DNA of 64,000 nt from DAIDKA01 sp035503515 (GCA_035503515.1 DATJTJ010000145.1:45563-109562); one strand, 5' to 3'; counted from the first letter of the stretch, positions 26,120 to 35,169 are shown. The notes: a model not told the origin generated them from the sequence alone. Made by a program: numbers and translations.

Positions 26120-26356
26120 TCAGTTGCCGCGCGTCAGCGCCAGGATCTCCTCGGTCCTCATCTTCACGGTGGCCCGCCCGCGAAGTTTGGCGAATGCACT
26201 CTTGCGCACTTTGGAGGCGCGGCCAGCCGGCCGCAGCAGGACTTCTCCGGTGCTCAGGCGCTCGAAAGTCACGGCCATGCCGGGCTTGAGCCCGAGGTAG
26301 TCGCGTACGCTCTTGGGTACCGTGACCTGCCCTTTGCTGGTTACATTGGTCGGCAT
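26120..26356 (-). CDS. AbrB/SpoVT-type antitoxin
   Basis: This 78-residue protein starts at MPTNVTSKGQVTVPKSVRD, a classic swapped-hairpin AbrB DNA-binding domain (residues 1-45), with a basic C-terminal tail (about 48-66) for toxin binding. It would neutralise the PIN toxin and repress its own promoter. A much longer in-frame ORF runs upstream to 27007, but only this ATG gives the conserved domain and it lies just downstream of a good promoter. The toxin gene follows by four bases. Confidence 0.88.
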   Translation of the reverse strand: MPTNVTSKGQVTVPKSVRDYLGLKPGMAVTFERLSTGEVLLRPAGRASKVRKSAFAKLRGRATVKMRTEEILALTRGN

Positions 26357-26360
26357 GAAA

Positions 26361-26414
26361 GTAATACCTCGCTTGTCGATGGTATTACTATACTGTGGCA
26401 TCGATCGAACGCAA
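26361..26414 (-). promoter_or_regulatory. Toxin-antitoxin promoter with operator repeat
   Basis: On the minus strand TTGCGT (complement of 26409-26414) and TATAGT (complement of 26387-26392) are spaced by 16 bases. A perfect 7-bp inverted repeat, GTAATAC at 26361-26367 and GTATTAC at 26382-26388, lies from the -10 box into the leader, in a position suitable for autorepression by the AbrB antitoxin or the complex. It starts four bases upstream of the antitoxin ATG. Confidence 0.7.
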
Positions 26415-26543
26415 GTCACGGTATCGGGTGCCGCGCCGCAGCACGGCCCGGGTGCACTGTCCGACAGCGGCCCGCCAACCGCCGTCGTGCAAGCGTCGGG
26501 TGATTGTGATATCCGTGCGCCACGACCGAGGTGGAGAGCTCCC

Positions 26544-27302
26544 ATGACGAAGCGGTTCGAAGGCAGGACCGTGCTGGTGACCGGCGCCGGCTCGGGCATC
26601 GGCCGGGCCACGGCCCTGGCATTTGCAGCCGAGGGCGCACAGCTGATGCTCAGTGACCTGAGCGATGCGAACGGCCGCGATACCGCGGCGCAGGCCCGCG
26701 CCGCCGGAGCGCGGGCCGAGTTCCTGCAGGGCGACGTGGCGCGCGGCGCGGATTGCAGGGCCATGGTCGCCCGGGCGCTCGATGTGTTCGGCGGCCTGCA
26801 CGTCGCCTTCAACAATGCCGGCATCAATCTCGCGGCGGGGCCGATCGCGGATGTCGAGGAATCCGAGTGGCATCGGATCCTCGCGACCAACCTCACCGGC
26901 GTGTTCCTGTGCATGAAATACGAGATCGAGGCCATGAAACGGGCCGGGGGCGGGGCCATCATCAATACCGCCTCGGTGGGCGGCGTGATCGGGACCGCCG
27001 GGGTCACGGCCTACTGCGCGACCAAGCACGGCGTGCTGGGACTGACCAAGTCCGCGGCCCTCGATCACATCAAGGACGGCATCCGCATCAACGCCGTGTG
27101 TCCGGGCGGCACGCGCACGCCGATGCTCCTGGAGTGGTTCAAGGATCCGGCGGTCGAGCGTGCCGCGACGGCCGACACGCCGCTCGGGCGGTTCGCCGAT
27201 CCCGCCGAGATCGCCCGGGTCGTGCTGTTCCTGGCGTCCGATGAGGCCTCGTTCATCGTCGGCCAGGGCCTCGTGGCCGATGGCGGCCTGACCGCGCACT
27301 GA
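26544..27302 (+). CDS. Short-chain dehydrogenase/reductase
   Basis: This 252-residue classical SDR has the Rossmann motif TGAGSGIGRAT (about residues 12-22), NAG-type NNAGIN motif (about 89), catalytic Ser and YCATKHGVLG (Tyr and Lys at about 155-159), and the C-terminal DGGLTAH. It starts at the ATG at 26544, which has GGAGAG five bases upstream. It would oxidise or reduce a hydroxyl/keto substrate with NAD(P)H. The AAHS-type transporter starts one base after the stop, so the two are cotranscribed and may serve the same substrate. Confidence 0.92.
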   Translation: MTKRFEGRTVLVTGAGSGIGRATALAFAAEGAQLMLSDLSDANGRDTAAQARAAGARAEFLQGDVARGADCRAMVARALDVFGGLHVAFNNAGINLAAGPIADVEESEWHRILATNLTGVFLCMKYEIEAMKRAGGGAIINTASVGGVIGTAGVTAYCATKHGVLGLTKSAALDHIKDGIRINAVCPGGTRTPMLLEWFKDPAVERAATADTPLGRFADPAEIARVVLFLASDEASFIVGQGLVADGGLTAH

Positions 27303-27303
27303 C

Positions 27304-28626
27304 ATGGACGGTTCAGGCGTGCGCGGCGTCGAGATCGACGAGCTGCTCGATTCGCGGCCGCTGTCCGGACTGCAGCTGTACGTGCTGGTCCTGGGCGCGC
27401 TGGCGGTGCTGTTCGACGGCTACGATCTGCAGGTGCTGGCGCTGACCGTGCCGGCGCTGACCAAGGCCTGGGGCATCGCGGCGCCCGCGCTGAGCGTGGC
27501 GCTGTCGGCCTCGTTGCTGGGGATGGGGCTGGGCGCGGCCTTCCTCGGGCCGCTGGGCGATCGCTATGGCCGGCGCACGGTGCTGGCGGGAACCATGGCC
27601 ATCGTCGGCGTCTCCTCGCTGGCCGCGGCGCTGGCGCACGACCCGATTGAGCTGGCGCTGTCACGATTCTTCACCGGCGCGGCTCTGGGCGCGAGCCTCG
27701 CCAACGCCTACACGCTCACCGCGGATTTCATGCCGCGGCGCAGGCGTGCCACCCTCATCACGGTGGCGTACTGCAATACCGCGACGGGCGCGCTGGTGGC
27801 GGGCCTGGTTGCGCCGTCCGTCCTCGGGCACTTCGGCTGGCCCGGGACGTTCGTCGTCGGCGGCGTGCTGCCGCTGGCCCTGAGCATCACGCTGATCACC
27901 ACGGGGCCCGAGTCCATCAAGTTCCTGTTGAATCGCAGGCCCGACAGTTCCGCCATCGGCGCGATCCTGCGGCACATCGCCCCCGGCACCGCTGCCGCGA
28001 CGGTGTACCTGCAGGCCCCGGCACAGGTGCTCGCAGGCTCGGTGAGGGACCTGCTGGGCCGGCCGTACCGTGCCGCGACGCTGCTGCTGTGGCTCGGCTA
28101 TGCCATGAACTCCTTCAACCTGTACCTGATGGTCAGCTGGCTGCCGACGCTGCTGACCGGGGCGGGATGGCTGCCCGCGCAGGCGTTGCGGGCGATGGCC
28201 TTCAACCAGCTGGGCGGCATCTGTGGCGGAGTACTGCTCGGGGGACTGATGGACCGCTTCGGTGCCGAACGCTCGCTGGCCGTCGGCTTCGTCCTCAACG
28301 CGATTGCGTTGCTGGCCTTCCTGATCGTGCCGTCCGGATTCCTGTCGTGGGGTGCGCTGCTGCTGGTCATCGGCGCCTGCACCGGTGGCGCGCAGTTCGC
28401 GATCGTGTCGGTCGCCGCCTCGCTGTACCCGTCGGGCATCCTCGCCACCGGCAGCGGGTGGGCCTCGGCCATGGCCCGCATCGGGGCTTTCCTGAGTCCG
28501 CTGGTGGGCGGGGCGCTGATCGCGGCGGGCGTGGTCCCGACCCGCGTGATCGCAGGCCTGGCCCTGCCGGCCGCGGTGTGTGTCATGGCGATGCTGGGCC
28601 TGATGCGTGTGCGGCGGAGTGCCTAG
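27304..28626 (+). CDS. MFS transporter, aromatic acid:H+ symporter type
   Basis: The 440-residue protein has 12 predicted membrane helices and the AAHS-family motif DGYDLQVL at the first helix (residues about 38-45), with GDRYGRR between helices 2 and 3. This is the PcaK/BenK subgroup, which imports aromatic acids such as 4-hydroxybenzoate. It starts one base after the SDR stop. The 3' end overlaps a convergent gene by 44 bases. The likely substrate is an aromatic acid, in line with the ring-cleavage operon 8 kb downstream. Confidence 0.9.
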   Translation: MDGSGVRGVEIDELLDSRPLSGLQLYVLVLGALAVLFDGYDLQVLALTVPALTKAWGIAAPALSVALSASLLGMGLGAAFLGPLGDRYGRRTVLAGTMAIVGVSSLAAALAHDPIELALSRFFTGAALGASLANAYTLTADFMPRRRRATLITVAYCNTATGALVAGLVAPSVLGHFGWPGTFVVGGVLPLALSITLITTGPESIKFLLNRRPDSSAIGAILRHIAPGTAAATVYLQAPAQVLAGSVRDLLGRPYRAATLLLWLGYAMNSFNLYLMVSWLPTLLTGAGWLPAQALRAMAFNQLGGICGGVLLGGLMDRFGAERSLAVGFVLNAIALLAFLIVPSGFLSWGALLLVIGACTGGAQFAIVSVAASLYPSGILATGSGWASAMARIGAFLSPLVGGALIAAGVVPTRVIAGLALPAAVCVMAMLGLMRVRRSA

Positions 28627-29566
28627 CTTGCGTCTTCGAGGCATCGTAGGTGGGGTCCGGCTTCTTGGTCCACGGCGAGCGCAGGTAGTAGGGCACGGCA
28701 CTGAAGGTCGCTTCCACGGCGACGATGCCTGCCTTCGTGACCTTGAACGCCTCCAGGAATCCCCAGGACTGGGGCTCCTGGTAGTTGGACCTGGCCGGGG
28801 TGCCGTCCGTCAGGGTGTACTCGTCCAGGACGCCCTTGTGGTCGATGAAGCCCCGGCACATGGTGAAGCCGCGCACCTCATCCACCAGGAAGCAGTCGCG
28901 GTCGCGGACGCGATTGTTGTAGCGGTAATGGCCTGACCTGAAGCCGGCCTCGAGGTCGGTCCACATGACCCCGTTTTCGTGCCGCACTGCGCCGGGCGCG
29001 AAGCGGGTGCCGCGGATTTCGCCCGTGTTGTACTGCAGGGTCGAGAAATAGCCATCAGCGAGTTGCCGGATGGCATCCCGTGACAGGCGCTCCGCCACGG
29101 GCACCGTCGCGCTCAGGGCGGGATCGCGGTGGTATTGCAGGATGTCGCCCATCGGTACCGGAGGCGCGCTGACGTTGCGGCGGGTCGCAATGACGTGCTC
29201 GACCTCGGTGATGTGCCGGTCCCGCACCTGCAGCCGTATGGCCAGGAACCCCTGGGTCTGGCGCTGCAGGACACTGGTATAGATGCCGATCTCACCCGTG
29301 GCCGGGTCCGCAAGCACCAGCGGCGTGTCGACTTCCGCCGTCACGGTATCCCAGGTGCCGTCCGGGAAGGTCATTTCGGCATTGTTCTCGCTGTAGCGGA
29401 CATGCCGTGCGAAGGGCGCCAGGGCGGGATCGTGCCGCAGGTACGCCGCGCGGTACGCGGCCGCGATGCCTTCGAGGCAGGCCTGGTCGCAGTCGGCCGC
29501 CCGCGCGGACCGGCCGATGAGGGCCATTGCACCCAGGACCAGGATCGCTGCTGCGCTTGATTTCAT
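28583..29566 (-). CDS. Secreted protein of unknown function
   Basis: The 327-residue protein has a signal peptide (MKSSAAAILVLGAMALIGRSARA) and a mature part with Cys at the start (ADCDQACLEG). Its body has features of an NTF2/SnoaL-like domain (for example RFAPGAVRHENGVMWTDLEA), but I cannot assign a family. The C-terminal tail (AKTQARHSAAHASGPASP) is low complexity. It is convergent with the MFS gene, with a 44-base overlap, and divergent from the HIBADH-like gene. A longer in-frame start (29632) is unlikely to be used. Confidence 0.7.
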   Translation of the reverse strand: MKSSAAAILVLGAMALIGRSARAADCDQACLEGIAAAYRAAYLRHDPALAPFARHVRYSENNAEMTFPDGTWDTVTAEVDTPLVLADPATGEIGIYTSVLQRQTQGFLAIRLQVRDRHITEVEHVIATRRNVSAPPVPMGDILQYHRDPALSATVPVAERLSRDAIRQLADGYFSTLQYNTGEIRGTRFAPGAVRHENGVMWTDLEAGFRSGHYRYNNRVRDRDCFLVDEVRGFTMCRGFIDHKGVLDEYTLTDGTPARSNYQEPQSWGFLEAFKVTKAGIVAVEATFSAVPYYLRSPWTKKPDPTYDASKTQARHSAAHASGPASP

Positions 29567-29662
29567 GGCGGTGCCCGTTGTGTGGCGACGGGCCTCTTCT
29601 ACCAGACCGGCAATGCTGGGACAATCGGCCATCCACGGGCCACACTCCAGCAGGGGATTTCA

Positions 29663-30532
29663 TTGAACATCGGATTTGTCGGTCTGGGCGCGATGGGGCG
29701 CCCGATGGCGGGCCACATCGCGCGCGCCGGACATCAGCTCACCGTGTTCGACGCCGATGCCGCCGCGGCCGAGCGGCTGGCGGGCGACGTGACGGTGAGC
29801 ATCGCCCGGGGACGCGAGGATTTCAGCAACACCGAAGTCCTGGTGACGATGCTGCCCAACGGCGCCATCGTTCGCGAGGTGCTGCTGGGCTCTCCCGGCA
29901 TCGCATCGGTAATGCCCAGGGGCGCTCTCGTCATCGACATGAGTTCATCCGAGCCCGAGGGCACGCGGACCCTCGGAGCGACGCTCGCCCAGATGGGCCT
30001 CGAACTGGTGGATGCGCCGGTCTCGGGCGGCGTACCGCGGGCGAGCGATGGCTCGCTCACCATCATGATCGGCGGTGAGGCCCCGACCATCGCGCGGGCA
30101 CGACCCGTTCTGGAACTCATGGGCAAGCGTCTGTTCGAGGTCGGCGCGCTGGGCGCCGGACACGCCATGAAGGCGCTCAACAACTATGTGTCCGCCGCGG
30201 CCTTCGAGGCCACCTCCGAGGCGCTGCTGATCGGCAAGCGCTTCGGCATCGACCCCACGCAGTTCATCGACATCCTCAACGTCTCCACCGGGCGCAACTT
30301 CCACAGCGAACTGTCGATGAAGGGCAACGTCATCGCCGGCCGCCATGCCGCGGGTTTCTTGCTGGCGCTGGCCGCCAAGGACGTGCGCATCGCCGCCGGT
30401 CTCGCCACGGCCATGAAGATCCGGGCACCGATGCTCGAACTCAACGCGGCGCAGATGAGCGCGGCGTCGCAGGCACTCGGACCCAAGGCGGACGTCACCG
30501 AGGCGATCAAGGTCTGGGATCACGACGCATGA
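29663..30532 (+). CDS. NAD(P)-dependent 3-hydroxyisobutyrate dehydrogenase family protein
   Basis: The 289-residue enzyme has the Rossmann motif GFVGLGAMGRPMA (about residues 4-16), the DAPVSGG substrate motif (about 118-124) and the catalytic Lys in KALNNYVSAA (about 170). Members oxidise beta-hydroxyacids such as 3-hydroxyisobutyrate, tartronate or glyoxylate-derived acids. I chose the TTG at 29663 because AGGGGA lies five bases upstream and it starts the conserved NIGFVGLG. Its stop overlaps the GH18 start (ATGA). Confidence 0.88.
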   Translation: MNIGFVGLGAMGRPMAGHIARAGHQLTVFDADAAAAERLAGDVTVSIARGREDFSNTEVLVTMLPNGAIVREVLLGSPGIASVMPRGALVIDMSSSEPEGTRTLGATLAQMGLELVDAPVSGGVPRASDGSLTIMIGGEAPTIARARPVLELMGKRLFEVGALGAGHAMKALNNYVSAAAFEATSEALLIGKRFGIDPTQFIDILNVSTGRNFHSELSMKGNVIAGRHAAGFLLALAAKDVRIAAGLATAMKIRAPMLELNAAQMSAASQALGPKADVTEAIKVWDHDA

Positions 30533-31794
30533 GGGCGGGCCGGTGGCTCGTGCCGATCCTCGCGATCCTCTGGCATGCCGCCACCGCCGCGTCCGCAGCC
30601 GGGTCCGGGATCCTGATGACCTACTGGTCGGACGATCCGGCGGCCCATCCGGGTGATCCATTGCCCGGGAGCGTCGGGGCCGATGGAATGCCGGTCCAGA
30701 ACGCTGCGTTGTTGCGGCAGCTGGACGACATCGATGTCCTGGCGTACGCCTTCCTGAGGGTCGATGAGACGGGGAACGTCTATTTCCGCAATCCCGCCGT
30801 CGACCTGTCGGCGGCCGACGCCGGATTCTGCCGGCGCAACCCGCCCGCGTGCCCGCCTCGGCAGGGCCCGGCGTCGGGCAGCTTCGATGCCTTCGTACAC
30901 CTCACCAATCGCCAGCAGGCGCTGAAGCGGATCATTTCCGTCGGCGGTGCCGGCAGCCAGCGCTCGCTGGATTTCGCCGTCGCCCACCCCGAGACCTTCG
31001 TGCGCTCGGTCACGGCACTGATCCAGTCCTTCGGCCTCGATGGCATCGATCTGGATTTCGAGCCCGACGGTTTTTTCGGCGCCGGGCAGGGCGAGGGCCT
31101 CGCGACCATCATTGCCGAGCTGCACCAGGAGCTGGGGCCGCGCGCCTTCATGAGCCTCGAGCTTCCGTGCCAGCGCAATCTCGCCACCGTCGCCCAGAGC
31201 GCGTACCTCTCGCTCATGGGCTACGATTTCCACGGCCCGGAGTATTCCCCCGTCACGGCGCACCAGGCCAATCTGTACAGTGATCCGGAGGAGCCGTTCC
31301 TGGCCGGCTTCTATCACTTGAGCGACCAGCAGTCCCTCGACTACCTGACTTTCCGGCGCGTTCCCGCGCAGATGATATTGCTGGGCTTTCCGGCCTATTT
31401 CGTCGCCTACGGGGGCGTGGCATCACCGGCGGGTGCCAACGGTGCGTTCCAGCCCTTCGATAAATCCAGGACGCCGGTCTACGATCTGGGCGGAGCGCGG
31501 GGCCGGGGTTCGTACCGCGTTGCTGCGTCACTGCTGCAATCGGGTTTCCGGGAGCACCGGGTCCGGGTCAACGGCCGGCTGAGCGCCGTCTATGCCTATG
31601 ATCCGGCCCGGCGGCAGTGGCTGAGCTACGACAATGCGGCGCTGGTCGCCGCCAAGGCCCGCTACGTTCTCGACAGGCACCTGGGCGGCATGATGATGTG
31701 GGAGATCGGCGAGGACCTGCCCGCCGAGCACCCGGGTTCGCTGTTGAGGAGCGCGCACGAAGCGCTGCGGGGCGCGTCTGACCGCGGCCGCTGA
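30529..31794 (+). CDS. Glycoside hydrolase family 18 protein
   Basis: The 421-residue secreted enzyme has a signal peptide (WLVPILAILWHAATAASA) and the GH18 catalytic signature DxxDxDxE: Asp171, Asp174, Asp176 and Glu178 in DGIDLDFE. GH18 enzymes are chitinases or endo-beta-N-acetylglucosaminidases that use substrate-assisted catalysis. Residues 30-70 and 130-140 hold the first beta strands (SVGG motif at about 137-140). It is cotranslated with the HIBADH-like gene by an ATGA overlap, an odd neighbour for a chitinase. Whether it degrades chitin or a modified glycan is unknown. Confidence 0.85.
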   Translation: MRAGRWLVPILAILWHAATAASAAGSGILMTYWSDDPAAHPGDPLPGSVGADGMPVQNAALLRQLDDIDVLAYAFLRVDETGNVYFRNPAVDLSAADAGFCRRNPPACPPRQGPASGSFDAFVHLTNRQQALKRIISVGGAGSQRSLDFAVAHPETFVRSVTALIQSFGLDGIDLDFEPDGFFGAGQGEGLATIIAELHQELGPRAFMSLELPCQRNLATVAQSAYLSLMGYDFHGPEYSPVTAHQANLYSDPEEPFLAGFYHLSDQQSLDYLTFRRVPAQMILLGFPAYFVAYGGVASPAGANGAFQPFDKSRTPVYDLGGARGRGSYRVAASLLQSGFREHRVRVNGRLSAVYAYDPARRQWLSYDNAALVAAKARYVLDRHLGGMMMWEIGEDLPAEHPGSLLRSAHEALRGASDRGR

Positions 31795-31810
31795 TCCCGG
31801 CGCCGCGGCA

Positions 31811-32863
31811 TCACTCCCCCGGAATGCTGAGCCCCAGCAGCTGCGCCGCATTCAGACCCAGAATCTTCCTGCGGTCCGCATCCTGCAGCCCCGCGTGGAA
31901 GCCGACGGGCGCGGGTTCCGACATATCGAAAGGATAGTCCGTCCCCAGGCACAGCCGCTCCGCGCCGTGGGTGCGCACCAGGCTCCCGAGCTGCTCGCGG
32001 TCGAACACCAGGGTATCGAGCCACAGTTTCCGCAGGTAGCTCGACGGCAGGTCCCTGCAGTGTTCGCGGCAGTCCGGGCGGGCCCGCCAGCCATGATCCA
32101 TGCGCCCCCAGTATCCGGGGATGTACCCGCCCCCATGCGCGACGCAGATCCGAAGACCGGGATAGCGATCCAGCACCCCGCCGAATATGAGATGTCCCAC
32201 GGCCAGCGTGGATTCCAGGGGATTGCCGATCAGGTTGTTGAAGTAGTACTCGCTCATCCGCTGGCCCTGGGTGAAACCCAGGGGATGGATGAAGAGCAGG
32301 ATGCCCAGCTCCTCCGCCGCGGCGAAGAAGGGACGGAATTCCATGGCGTGCAGGTCGCGGCCGTTGACGTTGGTGCTGATGGCGATGCCGCGCAGGTCCA
32401 GGTCCCCGACGCAACGCTTGAGCTCGGCGACGGCCATCCCGACATCCTGCAGCGGCACGGTACCCATGCCGACGAAGCGCTTCGGGTTGCCGGCGACGGC
32501 GGCCGCAATGCCGTCGTTGACCGCCCGCGCGGCGCTGCGACCGGTCTCGGCGTCCGTGAAGTAGTAGTACTGGCCGGGACTGGGCGAAATCGCCTGCACG
32601 TCGATCCCGAGCCGGTCCATGTCCTGAAGCCGTTGCTCGACGCTGTTCAACGTGCGGCCGATCCGGGTGAACTGGGCACGATTGACCTCGGCCGTCTTCG
32701 GGGACGTGAAATCGCCGATGCCCGGCGGCGGTCCCGGATAGACCGCCTGCACGATCGCATCCCCGGCCGGAATGCCGAGATGACAGTGAATGTCCACCAC
32801 GAGATGTCGTCCGCGCGCCTCGACGGGAATCGGTTTGACCTCACCGCAGGTCGACATCGTCAT
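31811..32863 (-). CDS. Amidohydrolase family protein, ACMSD-like
   Basis: The 350-residue protein belongs to the amidohydrolase-2 superfamily, which includes ACMSD and aromatic acid decarboxylases. Near the N-terminus HLVVDIHCHLG (about residues 24-34) has the HxH metal motif, and LFIHPLGFTQ, VAHGGGYIPG and CLGTDYPFD (C-terminal) supply the remaining His/Asp ligands. The start at 32863 overlaps the stop of the fumarylacetoacetase gene. Members act as decarboxylases or hydrolases of aromatic-derived acids, consistent with an aromatic catabolic operon. The exact substrate cannot be read from the sequence. Confidence 0.85.
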   Translation of the reverse strand: MTMSTCGEVKPIPVEARGRHLVVDIHCHLGIPAGDAIVQAVYPGPPPGIGDFTSPKTAEVNRAQFTRIGRTLNSVEQRLQDMDRLGIDVQAISPSPGQYYYFTDAETGRSAARAVNDGIAAAVAGNPKRFVGMGTVPLQDVGMAVAELKRCVGDLDLRGIAISTNVNGRDLHAMEFRPFFAAAEELGILLFIHPLGFTQGQRMSEYYFNNLIGNPLESTLAVGHLIFGGVLDRYPGLRICVAHGGGYIPGYWGRMDHGWRARPDCREHCRDLPSSYLRKLWLDTLVFDREQLGSLVRTHGAERLCLGTDYPFDMSEPAPVGFHAGLQDADRRKILGLNAAQLLGLSIPGE

Positions 32864-34161
32864 GGCAGTCTCCGTGCCGGCTGGAGGGTCCCGGCGCATT
32901 CCCCGAAGCCGATGGACACGAAGCCAGCGGCGATCGCGCGGCCACGCAACGTGAGCGTGTCGCCGTCGTTGAGCATTTCGCGCGTCGTGCCGTCCGACAG
33001 GGACAGTGGGCCGCCGCCGCGCAAGGTGATTTCCGCCAGACACGCACGGCTGTCCGGGTCGCGGCCGGAGACCGTTCCGGTGGCGATCAGGTCACCGGCC
33101 TCCAGGGGCGCGCCGTTGGAGGCCTGGTGCGCGACCATCTGGGCGAGCGTCCAGTGCAACTCCGTGAGGTTCGTGCGCACGATCCGCGTGCAGGCCCCCT
33201 CCCGGGTGATGAGATCGGCGGTCAGTTCGACGTTGAGACCGCCGTGCCGTTGGTCGGCGGTGTCGGACAGGTAGGGCAGAGCGGCCGGTTCGCCCGCCTG
33301 CCGCTTCGGTGCGGCCACCCGGAACGGCGCCAGCGCCTCCATGGTGATGATCCACGGGCTCACGGTGGTCGCGAAACTCTTGCCGAGATGGGGACCCAGG
33401 ATCATTTCGAAGAACTGGATGCCGCGCGCCGACCAGTCATTGATCAGGCAGCAGCCGAAAAGCTGCGCTTCACCGGCGGCGACCGACACCGTCGTGCCCA
33501 GGGGATTGCCGCCGCGCAGCCAGGCGCCGAACTCGAGTTCGAAATCGAGCATGGGTTCGGCGCCGAACCGTACCGTGCCGCTGCCGGGCGGGGCCTCGTA
33601 CTGGCCGTTCGGGCGCCGGATGGGCGTGCCGCTGACGACGACGGAACTCGCCCGACCGTTGTAGGCCACCGGCAACGACAGGCACGCGAGCCGCGGGGGG
33701 GCCTGCGGGTCGCCGCTCATCCGGCGGATGTGGTGCAGGGAGGTGCAGAAGTCGGTGAAGGCGGGAGGCTTCATCGGCAGCAGCAGCTCGGCCTGCGACA
33801 TCGGCACCAGCGCCGCCGCCAGCGCCGCCCGGTCCGAATCGTGACCGGCGGCGAAGAGGTCCGACAGTTGTGCCCGCAGCGCGTTCAGGGCTGCGGCCGG
33901 CAAGGCCAGCAGCGGCGCGAGCGACTCGCCCCGGGCGGCCCGCGCCGCGTCCAATGCGGCGCCCGTCAGCCGCCGCAGCTGCGCCAGTACACCCAGATCG
34001 ATGATGCAGGTGCCCAGCGCCACGCCTGCGCGCGCGACGCCTCCCGCCCGGAAGAGCCCGAAGGGCAGGTTCTGGATCGGGAAATCGCCGGCCGGATCGT
34101 TGGCGCTGTCGAGCCAGCTGCGCCGCGCGGGATCGTGGGTACCGTTGATGTCAGCAGCCAT
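32860..34161 (-). CDS. Fumarylacetoacetase family C-C hydrolase
   Basis: The 433-residue protein has the FAH N-terminal SH3-like domain (residues 1-105: SWLDSANDPAGDFPIQNLPFGLF) and the C-terminal FAH hydrolase core with DFELEFGAWLRG and GLNVELTADLI. This size matches full-length fumarylacetoacetase, which splits fumarylacetoacetate in tyrosine degradation. Because no homogentisate dioxygenase or isomerase is present nearby, a related fumarylpyruvate or acylpyruvate-like substrate is equally possible. The start overlaps the MBL gene by 11 bases and the stop overlaps the amidohydrolase start (ATGA), so three genes form one translational operon. Confidence 0.88.
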   Translation of the reverse strand: MAADINGTHDPARRSWLDSANDPAGDFPIQNLPFGLFRAGGVARAGVALGTCIIDLGVLAQLRRLTGAALDAARAARGESLAPLLALPAAALNALRAQLSDLFAAGHDSDRAALAAALVPMSQAELLLPMKPPAFTDFCTSLHHIRRMSGDPQAPPRLACLSLPVAYNGRASSVVVSGTPIRRPNGQYEAPPGSGTVRFGAEPMLDFELEFGAWLRGGNPLGTTVSVAAGEAQLFGCCLINDWSARGIQFFEMILGPHLGKSFATTVSPWIITMEALAPFRVAAPKRQAGEPAALPYLSDTADQRHGGLNVELTADLITREGACTRIVRTNLTELHWTLAQMVAHQASNGAPLEAGDLIATGTVSGRDPDSRACLAEITLRGGGPLSLSDGTTREMLNDGDTLTLRGRAIAAGFVSIGFGECAGTLQPARRLP

Positions 34162-35143
34162 GGCCACCCACCGGTGCGTGCCGGGCCCGTTCCTTGTGGT
34201 AACGACCCATGGCGCCGAACAGGTCCCGCTGCTGCTCGGGCGTGAAACGCGTGCCCCACTGACGGTACAGCGAGAACACATTGGCCACGATCCGCTCCGG
34301 ATCACTCCAGCCCCGGTATTCGCTCATGTTGATGTCCCGCGCCGCCGCCTCGAAATCCAGGCCGGCCTCGAAACGCTGGCGGGCCTCGTCGCGCACGTAC
34401 TCGAAGTAGGCGAGCAGGCGGCGCACCGCATCGCTATCCGTGATGGGCCCATGGCCCGGCACGACCACCTCGGGCTTGAGTCCGATGATGGACCTGCAGG
34501 CCGCGATCCAGTTCTCGATGGGACCCGCCCACATGATGGGATGGCCTTCGTTGAACAGCAGGTCGCCCGTGAACACCGTCCGGTCCGCCGGCACCCACAC
34601 GATGGTGTCGGAAGTGGTGTGCGCCGGCCCCAGATCCCGCAGTTCCACGTCCTTGTCACCCACGCGCAGCGACAGCCGCGCATCGAACGTACGGGCCGGC
34701 AGCGTGACCGCCTCCACCCCCGAGAAGTCGAACTTGCGCCCCATGGTCTCGAACAGGAACTCACCGGCGTCCCCCATCTGCCGATAGCCCGTTGCCAGGC
34801 CGCTCAGCAGCCTGGGGTCGAAGGCGGCCATCTCCTCCCGGGTGGCGCGGGTGGCGATGATCTCCGCGTCCGCAACCAGGGCATTGCCGAAGAAGTGATC
34901 CGGATTGGCGTGGGTATTGACGACCCGGTCGATCACCTTGCCGCCCTCGATGCGGCGCGCAAAGGCATCGAGCATCCGGCGCGTGAGCGGCAGGCTCATG
35001 AGGGTATCGATGAGGAGCGTCGCCCCCCGGGATACGATCAGTCCGGCATTCGACCATCCCCAGGTGCCATCCGGCTGCACGTAGCCGTAGAGGCCGTTGC
35101 CGAGATCATGGATCCCTTGCGTGAAGGGGCGGTTGGCCATCAT
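34151..35143 (-). CDS. MBL-fold hydrolase
   Basis: The 330-residue protein has a metallo-beta-lactamase fold. The metal loop is NTHANPDH (about residues 89-96), so the second His of HxHxDH is replaced by Asn; related MBL proteins with NTHxNGDH are known to keep hydrolase activity with altered metal binding. Further ligands are in DLGPAHTTSDT, FTGDLLF and VVPGHGPI. The start at 35143 is close to the divergent TetR gene (27 bases). The FAH gene starts 11 bases before its stop. The role in the pathway is unknown. Confidence 0.82.
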   Translation of the reverse strand: MMANRPFTQGIHDLGNGLYGYVQPDGTWGWSNAGLIVSRGATLLIDTLMSLPLTRRMLDAFARRIEGGKVIDRVVNTHANPDHFFGNALVADAEIIATRATREEMAAFDPRLLSGLATGYRQMGDAGEFLFETMGRKFDFSGVEAVTLPARTFDARLSLRVGDKDVELRDLGPAHTTSDTIVWVPADRTVFTGDLLFNEGHPIMWAGPIENWIAACRSIIGLKPEVVVPGHGPITDSDAVRRLLAYFEYVRDEARQRFEAGLDFEAAARDINMSEYRGWSDPERIVANVFSLYRQWGTRFTPEQQRDLFGAMGRYHKERARHAPVGGHGC

Positions 35144-35169
35144 CCTTCTCCCGCCGGTGGAGAGCATCG

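Noticed and set aside
26357..27007. N-terminal extension of the AbrB antitoxin frame
   Set aside because: The frame is open to 27007, but the extension overlaps the SDR gene and lacks the AbrB fold; the ATG at 26356 has the promoter and conserved start.
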